DNA from: Gemmobacter nectariphilus
GTDB lineage: Bacteria; Pseudomonadota; Alphaproteobacteria; Rhodobacterales; Rhodobacteraceae
Length of the DNA stretch: 64,000 bases
Direction: 5' to 3'
Assembly: GCA_020721445.1 (NCBI GenBank)
Contig: DYMU01000004.1
Coordinates: forward strand, 62,001-126,000
In this document: in pieces, positions 53,773 through 63,006 of the stretch
Layout: each line of letters opens with the position of its first letter
How positions within the stretch are numbered: position 1 is the stretch's first letter
Translations under genes and position numbers: made by a program
The notes under the pieces: model-generated
Seen by the model: the letters and a program-made list of their open reading frames with translations, nothing else
Databases searched by the model: none
Told to the model about the DNA's origin: nothing

Positions 53773-54723
53773 TTGCGCGATCTGAACATTCCCGATCAAC
53801 GCCACCCCGAAAAGGCGCATCGCCCCGACAATGCCCAGCCGAAGAAACCGTCGTGGATCAGGGTCAAGGCCCCCACCTCCGAAGGCTACAAGCAGACCCG
53901 CGCCATTCTGAAGGACAAAAAGCTGGTCACGGTCTGCGAGGAAGCCGGCTGCCCGAACGTCGGCGAATGCTGGAGCGCGGGCCATGCCACCATGATGATC
54001 ATGGGCGAGATCTGCACCCGTGGCTGCACCTTCTGCAATGTCGCCACCGGCAAGCCGCAGACCCTTGATGCGTTCGAGCCAGGGCGTGTGGCCCATGCGG
54101 TGGCGGAACTGGGGCTGAAACATGTGGTGATCACATCCGTCGACCGCGATGATCTGGACGATGGCGGGGCCGAGCATTTTGCCCAGACCATTCGCGCCGT
54201 GCGCCACCGCAGCCCGGGCACCACGATTGAAATCCTGACGCCGGATTTCCTGAAATGCCCGGCCTCGGCATTGGAGCGGGTGGTCGAGGCGCGGCCCGAT
54301 GTGTTCAACCACAACCTGGAAACCGTGCCGGGCCTGTATCTGGAGGTGCGCCCCGGCGCGCGGTATTTCCACAGCCTGCGGCTGTTGCAGCGCGTCAAGG
54401 AACTGGACCCCGCGATGTTCACCAAATCCGGCATCATGCTGGGCCTTGGTGAAGACCGGGCCGGCGTGTTGCAGGTGATGGACGATCTGCGCAGCGCCGA
54501 TGTCGATTTCCTGACCATCGGCCAATACCTGCAACCAACCCCCAAGCACCATGCGGTCGCGCGCTTCGTGCCCCCCGACGAGTTCAAGGCCTTTGAAACC
54601 GCTGCCTATGGCAAGGGCTTTCTCATGGTCTCAGCCACTCCGCTGACCCGGTCGTCCTATCATGCGCGGGAAGATTTCGCCCGCCTGCGCGCGGCGCGGA
54701 TGGACAGGCTGGGCCGCGGCTGA
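53773..54723 (+). CDS. lipA: Lipoyl synthase
   Basis: 316 residues from a TTG start at 53773, giving the typical N-terminus (M)[19 protein letters not shown]; the frame runs 30 codons further upstream without such similarity. Inserts two sulfurs into octanoyl groups of 2-oxoacid dehydrogenases. Auxiliary cluster Cys55, Cys60, Cys66 ([12 protein letters not shown]) and radical SAM cluster Cys81, Cys85, Cys88 (CTRGCTFC) are all present. A GGGGGG run precedes the TTG at a short distance. Confidence 0.95.
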   Translation: MRDLNIPDQRHPEKAHRPDNAQPKKPSWIRVKAPTSEGYKQTRAILKDKKLVTVCEEAGCPNVGECWSAGHATMMIMGEICTRGCTFCNVATGKPQTLDAFEPGRVAHAVAELGLKHVVITSVDRDDLDDGGAEHFAQTIRAVRHRSPGTTIEILTPDFLKCPASALERVVEARPDVFNHNLETVPGLYLEVRPGARYFHSLRLLQRVKELDPAMFTKSGIMLGLGEDRAGVLQVMDDLRSADVDFLTIGQYLQPTPKHHAVARFVPPDEFKAFETAAYGKGFLMVSATPLTRSSYHAREDFARLRAARMDRLGRG

Positions 54724-54773
54724 GTCAATTGGGCCGGTGCAAGAGAGGGGCTCTGCCCCTCGGCTGCGCCTCA

Positions 54774-54800
54774 CCCCGGGGTATTTCTGCCAAGAGGAAA
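54774..54800 (+). repeat. Dispersed intergenic repeat, copy 3
   Basis: CCCCGGGGTATTTCTGCCAA then GAGGAAA, nearly identical to the copy at 26797. It is preceded at 54747-54760 by GGGGCTCTGCCCC, a dyad also found in the tandem repeat at 26704. It follows lipA. Confidence 0.7.
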
Positions 54801-54834
54801 TCAGTGCCGGGTCTGGTCTTGGTGGGTGGCGGCG

Positions 54835-55290
54835 TCAGCGGGTGCGGCCGTAGAGCACCTCTGCCCGGCGCTCAAAGGCCCGCACCACGCGCTGCATGGC
54901 GTCGTTGAACACCACGCCGATGATGCCTTGCAAAATGGCATTGCGAAACTCGAAATCCACAAAGAAATCGACCTCGCAGCCGCCGGGGGCATCGCGAAAC
55001 TCCCATGTCGACTTCATGTATCTGAACGGGCCGTCCAGATATTCGGTGTCGATCTTGCGCATTGCGGGCCATAGCGTCACGCGGCTGCCGAAGCGTTCGC
55101 GAAACACCTTGAAGCTGATCACCAGATCGGCCTCCATCACCTCGGAGCCGTTGGCCTGACGGGTGCGCGACCGGATGCGGGCGGCGGAATTCCAGGGCAG
55201 GAATTGTGGGTAAGATGCCACATCCGACACCAGAGCATACATCTGATCAGCGCTGTAGGGCATCATACGGGTTTCGGTGTGGGTCGGCAT
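54835..55290 (-). CDS. COQ10/RatA-like START-domain ubiquinone-binding protein
   Basis: 151 residues, a single SRPBCC (START-like) domain: MPTHTETRMMPYSADQMYAL, VASYPQFLPWNSAARIRSRT, and C-terminal VDFEFRNAILQGIIGVVFND. The mitochondrial relative COQ10 binds ubiquinone and helps respiration; bacterial relatives named RatA are poorly supported as toxins. In an alphaproteobacterium the quinone role is the better inference. It is monocistronic, divergent from hpt. Confidence 0.9.
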   Translation of the reverse strand: MPTHTETRMMPYSADQMYALVSDVASYPQFLPWNSAARIRSRTRQANGSEVMEADLVISFKVFRERFGSRVTLWPAMRKIDTEYLDGPFRYMKSTWEFRDAPGGCEVDFFVDFEFRNAILQGIIGVVFNDAMQRVVRAFERRAEVLYGRTR

Positions 55291-55354
55291 GTGCAGTTTC
55301 CGTGACTTGGTCTTTGCAATTGAGTAGAAAGCCCGCAGAAATCAAGAGGACAGC

Positions 55355-55903
55355 ATGACCGAGCGACCATATGTCATCGACCAGATGATCAGCGCCAAAG
55401 CCATCGCAGCAAGGGTCGAGGCACTGGCGCGCGAGATCACCAGCCATTTTGCCGACAGTGACAAGCTGGTGGTGGTGGGGCTTTTGCGCGGGTCTTTCGT
55501 GTTCATCGCCGATCTGGTGCGCGAGATCGACCTTCCCGTGGAGGTCGATTTCCTTGAGGCCTCGAGCTATGGCGACACCATGCACTCCTCACGCGAGGTG
55601 CGTATCCTCAAGGACTTGCGCGGCGAGATTGCCGGGCGGGATGTGCTGGTGGTGGAAGACATCGTCGATACCGGCTTTACCCTGAGCCATGTCCTGCATC
55701 TGCTGGAGGCGCGGGAGCCGAAGCGGTTGAAGGTCTGCGCGCTGTTGGACAAGCCGACGCGGCGCGAGGTGCCGATCAAGGCCGACTGGATCGGCTTCGA
55801 GATCCCCGATGAATTCGTCGTGGGCTATGGCATCGACTTTGCGCAGCGCAACCGCAACCTGCCCTATATCGGCAAGGTGCGGTTTACGGACGATGCGGCA
55901 TGA
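55355..55903 (+). CDS. hpt: Hypoxanthine phosphoribosyltransferase
   Basis: 182 residues. Salvages hypoxanthine (and often guanine) to IMP. PRPP loop [16 protein letters not shown] lies at residues 97-112, and [18 protein letters not shown] is the hood and pyrophosphate loop. It overlaps the following small gene by 4 bp. Confidence 0.95.
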   Translation: MTERPYVIDQMISAKAIAARVEALAREITSHFADSDKLVVVGLLRGSFVFIADLVREIDLPVEVDFLEASSYGDTMHSSREVRILKDLRGEIAGRDVLVVEDIVDTGFTLSHVLHLLEAREPKRLKVCALLDKPTRREVPIKADWIGFEIPDEFVVGYGIDFAQRNRNLPYIGKVRFTDDAA

Positions 55904-56073
55904 CGCCGATCTGGCTGCTGCGGATGGCCAAGTGGCTGCGCCATCTGCCGTCCTGGGGGCGGGTCAAGCTGGTGGTGGGTGTGGTGCTGGCCTGTCTGGT
56001 GCTGGCCGGGATCGAGGTCATCTTCGGCTGGCCCGAGGCTTTGACGGTGGAAAGGCTGCGGCCTCGGCCTTGA
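55900..56073 (+). CDS. 57-residue membrane protein coupled to hpt
   Basis: Starts in the hpt stop (ATGA): [20 protein letters not shown], followed by one hydrophobic helix ([20 protein letters not shown]) and the tail [16 protein letters not shown]. The amphipathic basic N-terminus followed by a membrane segment and Trp/Pro tail look like a genuine small membrane protein, not a random frame. Function unknown; its link with purine salvage may be only genomic. Confidence 0.72.
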   Translation: MTPIWLLRMAKWLRHLPSWGRVKLVVGVVLACLVLAGIEVIFGWPEALTVERLRPRP

Positions 56074-56216
56074 GCCCCAGAGCCCGCCTGCAGAGCCTGC
56101 CCCCCGAGAATGATCCCCTGACCATGACCGGTCACGAAAAGGGCATCTGACCTTTGGCGCCACTTGCGCTATCGTGGGATCAAGGCGCTGATTTTCTGCT
56201 TGAAAAGGGAGGGTTC

Positions 56217-57107
56217 ATGTCCCGCTTGCCGCTGTTTTTGCTGTTTGCCGCCGTGGTCGGCGGGGCGATCTTCTGGCTGGTGACCGGGCCCGACGCCTTG
56301 CCTGCGGATCATTTCGCGGGGGTGACCGGCGATGCCGCCCGCGGCGAAGGCATCTTTGCCGCGACCGGCTGTGCGTCTTGCCACATGGCGCCGGGGGCCA
56401 AGGGAGAGGCGCAACTGGTGCTGGCCGGTGGGCAGCGCTTTGTGTCAGACTTCGGCACCTTCGTGGCCCCCAACATCAGCCCCGATGCGACCCATGGCAT
56501 TGGTGGCTGGTCGCTGATGGACCTGGCCAACGCCGTGCAGCGTGGCGTGACGCCGGATGGCCAGCACCTGTATCCGGCCTTGCCCTATTGGTCCTATGCC
56601 CGGATGCAGCCGCAGGATGTGGCCGATCTTTACGCCTATCTGCTGACCCTGCCGCCCAGTGACGCAGCAAGCCTGCCGCATGATCTGGGGTTTCCGTTCA
56701 ACATCCGCCGCGTGGTGGGCGGCTGGAAAATCCTGAACCGGGAGCGCGATTTTGTGGTGCAGGGCGATCTGACAGAACCCGAGGCGCGCGGTCGCTATAT
56801 CGCCGAGGCGATGGCGCATTGCGGTGAATGCCACACGCCGCGCAATGCCCTTGGCGGGCTGGACACCGCGCGCTGGCTGGCGGGCGCGCCCAACCCGTCG
56901 GGGCAGGGCGATATTCCCAACATCACCCCGGCCAGGCTGAGCTGGAGTGAGGCGGACATCGTGGCCTATCTGACCACCGGTTTCACGCCCGATTATGACA
57001 CGGCGGGTGGCCATATGGTGCATGTGGTGGAAAACATGGCCAGACTGCCCGACAGTGACCGGGCGGCGGTGGCGGCCTATCTCAAACGCGTGCCGGGTAT
57101 CGAGTAG
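56217..57107 (+). CDS. Dihaem c-type cytochrome
   Basis: 296 residues from ATG 56217 with an N-terminal membrane anchor or uncleaved signal (about 4-24). Two haem sites, CASCH (52-56) and CGECH (202-206), lie in two similar cytochrome c domains; Met ligands may include those near YWSYARMQPQ and HMVHVVENM. This layout resembles periplasmic electron-transfer subunits of alcohol/aldehyde dehydrogenases, but no dehydrogenase is next to it, so the partner is unknown. Confidence 0.92.
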   Translation: MSRLPLFLLFAAVVGGAIFWLVTGPDALPADHFAGVTGDAARGEGIFAATGCASCHMAPGAKGEAQLVLAGGQRFVSDFGTFVAPNISPDATHGIGGWSLMDLANAVQRGVTPDGQHLYPALPYWSYARMQPQDVADLYAYLLTLPPSDAASLPHDLGFPFNIRRVVGGWKILNRERDFVVQGDLTEPEARGRYIAEAMAHCGECHTPRNALGGLDTARWLAGAPNPSGQGDIPNITPARLSWSEADIVAYLTTGFTPDYDTAGGHMVHVVENMARLPDSDRAAVAAYLKRVPGIE

Positions 57108-57169
57108 CGCTGGCCGCTGTCTGCCGGGCGTTCGGTGGCAAGTCGCCTGAAATGGCAAAGGCGCGCCGG

Positions 57170-57637
57170 TCAGCCGCGCAGTGCGCGTGCCAGCAAGGTC
57201 AACGCGTGGTTTACCGTGGCGGCGCGCACCTTGGCGCGGCCGATGGCGCCGAACTCGACGGTTTCCACGCTGACCCCCTGGGCGCAGGCAATGCCAAAGC
57301 ACACCCGGCCTTCGGGCTTGAACCCTGACCCGCCTGGCCCGGCGATGCCGGTCACTGCCACCGCGACTGTTGCCTCAGAGCGTTGCAACGCGCCTTGCGC
57401 CATTTCTGCCGCGACCTCTTCGCTGACCGCGCCCAGTCGGTCCAACGTCAGCGGCGACACCCCCAGCATCGATACCTTGGCGGCATTGGAATAGGTGATG
57501 AAGCCGCGATCGAACACGTCGGATGACCCGGCCACATCGGTCAGCGCCGCCCCGATCAAGCCGCCGGTGCAGCTTTCTGCCGTGGCGATCTTTGCCCCTT
57601 GGGCGCGGGCAAGCGCAAGCACCTGATCGGCTGTCAT
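57170..57637 (-). CDS. CinA C-terminal-domain amidase (PncC-like)
   Basis: 155 residues, ATG overlapping the pgpA stop. Single CinA C-domain as in nicotinamide mononucleotide deamidase Pnc[21 protein letters not shown] with the catalytic serine, and [20 protein letters not shown]. It probably recycles NMN made by DNA ligase. The N-terminal MoCF domain of full CinA is absent. It is third in the ispDF-pgpA operon. Confidence 0.92.
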   Translation of the reverse strand: MTADQVLALARAQGAKIATAESCTGGLIGAALTDVAGSSDVFDRGFITYSNAAKVSMLGVSPLTLDRLGAVSEEVAAEMAQGALQRSEATVAVAVTGIAGPGGSGFKPEGRVCFGIACAQGVSVETVEFGAIGRAKVRAATVNHALTLLARALRG

Positions 57638-58131
57638 CGCATCAACACCCCATGCGCCACCCCGGCGGCGATGATTGTGGCCAGCCCGGCAAACAGCCCG
57701 GCCCAAAGGTCATCCAGCATAACCCCCTTGGCATCACCGCGACGGTCGGCGCGGCCGATGACCCAAGGTTTCCAGATGTCGAACAGCCGGAAGAACAGGA
57801 ATGCCGCGACCCAACCGGGGTAGGCGGCCAATCCCCAATCCTCCATCCCGCGCGACCAGAAGGCGGCGGCGGGAAACAGCAGTGCCAGCCATTGGCCTGC
57901 GACCTCGTCGATCACGATCTCGGACGGGTCTTCGCCGGGGCGGTCACGCAAGGCCTGTTCGCAGGCCCAAAAGCCAAGCGCAGTCACGGCGACAGTGGCC
58001 GCCACCAGCACCGGAAAGCCCAGCAGATGGTCAATTGCCATGCCAAGGGCAATCGCCAATGCCGAACCCCAGGTGCCGGGCGCCGGGCGCAACAGGCCGA
58101 CATAGCCAAAGGTGGTGATCGCGCGGATCAT
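57634..58131 (-). CDS. pgpA: Phosphatidylglycerophosphatase A
   Basis: 165 residues. Dephosphorylates phosphatidylglycerol phosphate in the inner membrane. Motifs are [15 protein letters not shown], the metal-binding [13 protein letters not shown] and [19 protein letters not shown]. Three to four hydrophobic segments are visible. It overlaps ispDF by 4 bp and the CinA-like gene by 4 bp. Confidence 0.94.
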   Translation of the reverse strand: MIRAITTFGYVGLLRPAPGTWGSALAIALGMAIDHLLGFPVLVAATVAVTALGFWACEQALRDRPGEDPSEIVIDEVAGQWLALLFPAAAFWSRGMEDWGLAAYPGWVAAFLFFRLFDIWKPWVIGRADRRGDAKGVMLDDLWAGLFAGLATIIAAGVAHGVLMR

Positions 58132-59249
58132 GCCTGCACCAGGGCGCAGGTTGCCAAGGCAGCGATGCCCTCTTCGCGCCCCGTGAACCCCAGCCGTTCG
58201 GACGTGGTGGCTTTCACGCTGATCCTGCCCGCATCGACCCCCATGATCTCGGCCAAAGCCGCGCGCATCGCCGCCTGATGCGGGCCGACCTTGGGGCGTT
58301 CGCAGATCAGCGTCACGTCACAATTGGCAAGCCTGTAGCCGCGCTGCGCCACCCGGTCCATCGCGTGGCGCAAGAAGATGTGGCTGGCGGCACCCTTCCA
58401 TTGCGGATCAGAGGGCGGAAAATGCACGCCGATATCGCCCTCGGCCAAGGCGCCATAGATCGCGTCGGTCAGGGCATGCATGCCGACATCGGCATCGGAA
58501 TGGCCCAGAAGGGCGCGGCCATGCGGCACCTTCACCCCGCACAGCCAGCAGCCATCGCCTGTCGTGAAGGCATGCACGTCAAAGCCGTTGCCCAGCCGGA
58601 TATCCATGCTGCGTCCTTTCAAGATCGCCTCGGCGCGGGCGAAATCCGCCGCAAAGGTCAGTTTCAGGTTGTCTTCGTCGCCCGGCACGATGGCAACCGC
58701 ATGGCCCGCCCAGCGGGCAACCTCGACATCATCGGCGGCGTGGCCGGGATGGGCGCGGTGGGCGGCAAGGATGGCGTCAAAGCGAAAGCCTTGCGGGGTT
58801 TGCGCCCGCCAAAGACCGTCGCGGCTGGCGGTGCCTTCAACCTGTGCGCCGCCGCGCCACAGCGCATCGGTCACGGCCAAGGCAGGGGCGGCCCCGACGG
58901 ACCCGTCCAGCGCCGTCAGCACGCCTGCGATCACCCGCGCGGGCACCAGCGGGCGCGCGCCATCATGGATCAGAACACTGGTCACGTTCTGGCCTTCCAG
59001 CGCGATCAGGGCGTTGCACACCGATTCGGCCCGCGTCGCGCCACCGGGTACCATTTGCAGGCCAAAGCCTGTGGCGCGGGGGCGGTCATCGGGGTGGATC
59101 ACCAGCACAATCCGGTCAACACGCCCGCGAAAGGCGTCGATGGTATGGGCCAGAACCGGGCGTCCGGCCAGCAGTTGCCATTGCTTTGGCACATCCCCCC
59201 CGGCGCGGGTGCCCCGGCCAGCGGCAACGATGATGGCGGCTGTTGTCAT
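58128..59249 (-). CDS. ispDF: Bifunctional IspD-IspF (MEP pathway)
   Basis: 373 residues from ATG 59249 with GAGGTGA close upstream. Residues 1 to about 212 are the IspD cytidylyltransferase ([31 protein letters not shown]). From about 215 is IspF ([19 protein letters not shown], zinc ligands Asp224 and His226; [20 protein letters not shown]). The fusion joins two non-consecutive steps of isoprenoid synthesis and is typical of alphaproteobacteria. First gene of ispDF-pgpA-cinA. Confidence 0.96.
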   Translation of the reverse strand: MTTAAIIVAAGRGTRAGGDVPKQWQLLAGRPVLAHTIDAFRGRVDRIVLVIHPDDRPRATGFGLQMVPGGATRAESVCNALIALEGQNVTSVLIHDGARPLVPARVIAGVLTALDGSVGAAPALAVTDALWRGGAQVEGTASRDGLWRAQTPQGFRFDAILAAHRAHPGHAADDVEVARWAGHAVAIVPGDEDNLKLTFAADFARAEAILKGRSMDIRLGNGFDVHAFTTGDGCWLCGVKVPHGRALLGHSDADVGMHALTDAIYGALAEGDIGVHFPPSDPQWKGAASHIFLRHAMDRVAQRGYRLANCDVTLICERPKVGPHQAAMRAALAEIMGVDAGRISVKATTSERLGFTGREEGIAALATCALVQA

Positions 59250-59298
59250 GTTCACCTCATGCCCCGTGGTTAAATCACCGCAGTGGCTTGCGCAACCT

Positions 59299-59313
59299 GT
59301 GCAGAAATCGCAC
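59299..59313. promoter_or_regulatory. GTGC-N7-GCAC dyad before dusB-ntrBC
   Basis: A short inverted repeat in the divergent gap between ispDF and dusB. The half-sites recall the TGCAC core of NtrC sites, but arms are only 4 bp. Confidence 0.2.
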
Positions 59314-59427
59314 GTAGGTGATTAAAAAATGTGCAATGCATGTTTTTACGTCATTTCCATGAGGGCCAGATTTGTTATCCTTGGGTCCGGGGCTTACTTG
59401 TTAGCTGTGCGCATAAGGATTGGGCAA

Positions 59428-60420
59428 TTGGCCATTTCGCTCGACTCGGTTGTGATTGACCCGCCGGTGCTGCTGGCGCCGCTGGCGGGAATCACCGATC
59501 TGCCGTTCCGGCAGGTGGTGGCGCGGTTTGGCGCGGGGCTGGTGGTGTCGGAAATGGTGGCCAGCGAAGACATGGTGCGGGCGCAACCGCTGGCCCGGGC
59601 GCGGGCCGAACTTGGCTTTGACGAGGCGGCCACGTCCGTGCAACTGGCGGGCCGCGATCCCTATTGGATGGCCGAGGCCGCGCGCTATGCCGAAGGGCAG
59701 GGCGCGCGGGTGATTGATATCAACATGGGATGCCCGGCCAAGCGGGTGACGGCGGCGGGCGGCAATGGGGCCTGCGGGTCTGCGCTGATGCGAGAGCCTG
59801 ATCTGGCGGTGCGGCTGATCGCGGCGGTGGTGGCTGCGGTCAAGGTGCCGGTCACGCTGAAAACCCGGCTGGGCTGGGACCATGACTGCCTGAACGCGGC
59901 CGATCTGGCGCAAAGGGCCGAAGGCGCGGGGGTGCGGATGATCACCATCCATGGCCGCACCCGCAACCAGTTCTACAAGGGCCGCGCCGATTGGGCCGCC
60001 ATCCGCGCGGTCAAGCAGGCGGTCAGCATCCCGGTGATCGCCAATGGCGATATCACCTGCCCCCAGACAGCGGCGCAGGCCTTGCGCCAATCGGGGGCCG
60101 ATGGGGTGATGGTGGGGCGCGGTGCCCAAGGCGCGCCGTGGCGGCTGGCGCAGATTGCCCATGCGCTTTATGGCACGCCCGCGCCGATGGTGCCCACCGG
60201 AACGGCGCTGGCCGATCTGATCATCGACCATTATCAGGCGCAGCTTTCGTTTTACGGCCGCAAACTGGGGGTCAAGACCGCCCGCAAGCACCTGTCGTGG
60301 TATCTGGAAGAAGCGGGCACCCTGCACCACCGTGCCGCGATCCTGACGTCAGATGATCCGGCGCAGGTGGTGGCACTTTTGCGCGCCAGCTTTGCCCAAC
60401 CCGGAAAGGCCGCCGCATGA
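59428..60420 (+). CDS. dusB: tRNA-dihydrouridine synthase (NifR3)
   Basis: 330 residues from a TTG at 59428 preceded by AAGGA at 8 nt, giving the usual start (M)AISLDSVVIDPPVLLAPLAG. An ATG at 59329 would add a long atypical leader. The FMN barrel has GADMPFR-like ITDLPFRQVVARFGAGLVVS, DINMGCPAKRV and the catalytic-cysteine region ANGDITCPQ. It reduces uridines in tRNA; as nifR3 it is the first gene of the ntr operon in Rhodobacter. It overlaps ntrB by 4 bp. Confidence 0.93.
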   Translation: MAISLDSVVIDPPVLLAPLAGITDLPFRQVVARFGAGLVVSEMVASEDMVRAQPLARARAELGFDEAATSVQLAGRDPYWMAEAARYAEGQGARVIDINMGCPAKRVTAAGGNGACGSALMREPDLAVRLIAAVVAAVKVPVTLKTRLGWDHDCLNAADLAQRAEGAGVRMITIHGRTRNQFYKGRADWAAIRAVKQAVSIPVIANGDITCPQTAAQALRQSGADGVMVGRGAQGAPWRLAQIAHALYGTPAPMVPTGTALADLIIDHYQAQLSFYGRKLGVKTARKHLSWYLEEAGTLHHRAAILTSDDPAQVVALLRASFAQPGKAAA

Positions 60421-61541
60421 CCGCCTATCGCACGCCCTATCCGGTGCCGGGGGTGATCTGGGCCAGCCTGCCGATCCCGGCGCTGCTGATTGGCCATGAT
60501 GGCCGCATCGTCGAGGTCAACCTGGCTGGCGAGACCTTTCTGAACGCCTCGTCGCGCAGCCTGCTGGGCCAGCCTGCGCTGGACCGCCTGTCGATCGACG
60601 CGCCGATGGAAGAGGCCTTTCTGCGCGCCCGCGAAAACCAGTCGCCGATCTTTTTGAATGATGTCGATGTCACCAACGGCGAACGCGCGCCGGTGCAGTG
60701 CAATATTCAGGTGGCACCGATGCACGACAACGCCAACTATCTGATGCTGCTGATCCACCCGCGCGACATCGCCGACCGTCTGGGCCGGTCCATGAGCGTG
60801 AAGTCGGCGGCGAAATCGGCCATCGGCATGGCCGAAATGCTGGCGCATGAGATCAAGAACCCGCTGGCCGGCATCTCGGGGGCGGCACAACTGATCAGCA
60901 TGAACGCCAATTCCGAAGACCGCGAATTGACCGATCTGATCGTCGAGGAAACCCGGCGCATCGTGAAACTGCTGGAACAGGTCGAACAGTTCGGCAACCT
61001 GCGCGCGCCCGACCGCCGCCCGGTGAACATCCATGACGCGCTGGACCGCGCCCGAAAATCGGCTCTGGTGGGCTTTGCCGCGCATATGCAGATCGTCGAG
61101 GATTACGACCCCTCGCTGCCCTCGACCTATGCCGACCCCGATCAGTTGATGCAGGTCTTCCTGAACCTGATCAAGAATGCCGCCGAGGCCAGCAAGGGCA
61201 GACCTGGCACCATCCGGCTGCGTACGTTTTACGACCTGTCACTGCGCCTGCGGCGCAAGACCGGCACCCCGTCGGTGTTGCCGCTGACGGTTGAAATCAT
61301 CGACGATGGACCCGGCATCCCGCCGGAAATCGCCGCCGATATCTTTGAACCCTTTGTTTCGGGCCGCGAAAACGGCACCGGACTTGGCCTTGCGCTGGTG
61401 TCAAAGATCATTTCCGACCACGAGGGCTGGGTTCAGGTCGACACGGTTCCGGGCCGGACCGTGTTTCGCGTATCGCTTCCCGTGGCCCCCAAGAAGCCCG
61501 AGGCCGCAAAGGCCGAAGCCTTGAACAAGGAGAAAAGCTGA
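60417..61541 (+). CDS. ntrB: Nitrogen regulation sensor kinase NtrB
   Basis: 374 residues, cytosolic. A PAS domain (about 15-115) is followed by the phospho-acceptor site [20 protein letters not shown] with His144 and the ATPase motifs [21 protein letters not shown] and [12 protein letters not shown]. With PII it senses nitrogen status and phosphorylates NtrC. It is coupled to dusB before and ntrC after (TGATG). Confidence 0.96.
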   Translation: MTAYRTPYPVPGVIWASLPIPALLIGHDGRIVEVNLAGETFLNASSRSLLGQPALDRLSIDAPMEEAFLRARENQSPIFLNDVDVTNGERAPVQCNIQVAPMHDNANYLMLLIHPRDIADRLGRSMSVKSAAKSAIGMAEMLAHEIKNPLAGISGAAQLISMNANSEDRELTDLIVEETRRIVKLLEQVEQFGNLRAPDRRPVNIHDALDRARKSALVGFAAHMQIVEDYDPSLPSTYADPDQLMQVFLNLIKNAAEASKGRPGTIRLRTFYDLSLRLRRKTGTPSVLPLTVEIIDDGPGIPPEIAADIFEPFVSGRENGTGLGLALVSKIISDHEGWVQVDTVPGRTVFRVSLPVAPKKPEAAKAEALNKEKS

Positions 61542-62908
61542 TGGATGGCACCGTTCTGGTGGCAGATGACGACCGCACGATCCGCACGGTCCTGACGCAG
61601 GCGCTGACCCGCGCCGGCTGCAAGGTGCATGCCACCAGCAGCCTGATGACGCTGATGCGCTGGGTCGAAGAGGGCAAGGGCGATCTGGTAATTTCCGATG
61701 TCATCATGCCCGATGGCAACGGTCTGGACGCACTGCCGCGCATCGGCAAGATGCGCCCCGGTCTGCCGGTGATCGTGATCTCGGCGCAAAACACCATCAT
61801 GACCGCGATTCAGGCCGCCGAGGCCGAGGCCTATGACTATCTGCCCAAACCGTTTGACCTGCCCGATCTGATGAAACGTTCGGCCCGGGCGCTGGAACAG
61901 AAACGCCGCGCGCCCAAGGTGGCGGTGCAGCCGCTGCGCGAGGCGGGTGATGACCTGCCGCTGGTTGGCCGCACCCCGGCGATGCAGGCGCTGTATCGGC
62001 TGGTGGCGCGGGTAATGAACTCCGATCTTACCGTGCTGATCAATGGCGAGTCCGGCACCGGCAAAAGCCTGATTGCCCGCGCGATCCATGATTTCTCGGA
62101 CCGCCGGACGCTGCCTTTCGTGGTGGCGCAGGCGGGCGATCTGCAAGGGGTGGACGGGCCTTCGGCGCTGATGGCGCGCGCCAAGGGCGGCAGCATCGTC
62201 TTTGACGAGGTGGCCGATTACGACGACGAAACCCAGGCCCGCATCGTGCGGATGCTGGACCTGATGGGTGACGGCGCGCCGCGGGTTATGGCGACCAGCC
62301 AGGTTGATCTTTCGGCGCGGATGGAGGCGGGCGCATTTCGTCAGGATCTGTTCTATCGCCTGTCGGGCGTTGTGCTGCATGTGCCCAGCTTGCGCGAACG
62401 GGTGGATGACATACCGCTGCTCGCGGATCATTTCCTGACCAAGGGCGAGCGTGATCTGGGCACCATCCGCCGCCTGTCGAACGACGCGCGCGATCTGGTG
62501 CGCGGCTATTCCTGGCCGGGCAACGTGCGGCAGTTGGAAAATGCGCTCAAGCGGCTGATGGTCACCTCGTCCGAGGCCGAAATCAGCCGTGCCGAGGTCG
62601 AATCGGTTCTGGGCAACCAGCCGGTGATGGAACCGCTGAAGGGCGGCGGTGAAAACGAAAAGCTGTCGGCCAGCGTGGCGCGGCATCTGAAGCGCTATTT
62701 TGATCTGCACGGCGGACAATTGCCGCCGGCGGGGGTGTATCAGCGGATTCTGCGCGAAGTGGAAATGCCGCTGATCGAAATTGCGCTGGATGCGACAGCC
62801 GGAAATCAGGCCAAATGTGCCGATCTTTTGGGGATCAACCGCAATACCTTGCGTAAGAAGATTACCGACCTCGATATCCGCGTGACACGGCGGCGCAAAC
62901 TGATGTAA
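61541..62908 (+). CDS. ntrC: Nitrogen regulator NtrC, GAFTGA-less type
   Basis: 455 residues. Receiver domain with Asp53 ([10 protein letters not shown]), AAA+ domain with Walker A GESGTGKS (169-176) and Walker [13 protein letters not shown] (216-227), and a Fis-type helix-turn-helix ([20 protein letters not shown]). Between about 198 and 215 the sigma-54 contact loop GAFTGA and its flanks are absent ([20 protein letters not shown] instead). This matches Rhodobacter NtrC, which activates sigma-70 RNA polymerase. Expected targets are nitrogen assimilation genes. Confidence 0.95.
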   Translation: MDGTVLVADDDRTIRTVLTQALTRAGCKVHATSSLMTLMRWVEEGKGDLVISDVIMPDGNGLDALPRIGKMRPGLPVIVISAQNTIMTAIQAAEAEAYDYLPKPFDLPDLMKRSARALEQKRRAPKVAVQPLREAGDDLPLVGRTPAMQALYRLVARVMNSDLTVLINGESGTGKSLIARAIHDFSDRRTLPFVVAQAGDLQGVDGPSALMARAKGGSIVFDEVADYDDETQARIVRMLDLMGDGAPRVMATSQVDLSARMEAGAFRQDLFYRLSGVVLHVPSLRERVDDIPLLADHFLTKGERDLGTIRRLSNDARDLVRGYSWPGNVRQLENALKRLMVTSSEAEISRAEVESVLGNQPVMEPLKGGGENEKLSASVARHLKRYFDLHGGQLPPAGVYQRILREVEMPLIEIALDATAGNQAKCADLLGINRNTLRKKITDLDIRVTRRRKLM

Positions 62909-63006
62909 AACCGCAACATGGTTTGTGTCGGTTTCGCTTGGGTGCGGAACCGGGGCAGACAGTGGCGCAGGGGTTCGCATCGCGCGCCTGGTTCGGGGGG
63001 TAACGG

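Noticed and set aside
54835..55290. RatA toxin of a toxin-antitoxin system
   Set aside because: No partner gene next to it; the START-domain sequence fits COQ10-like quinone binding better.
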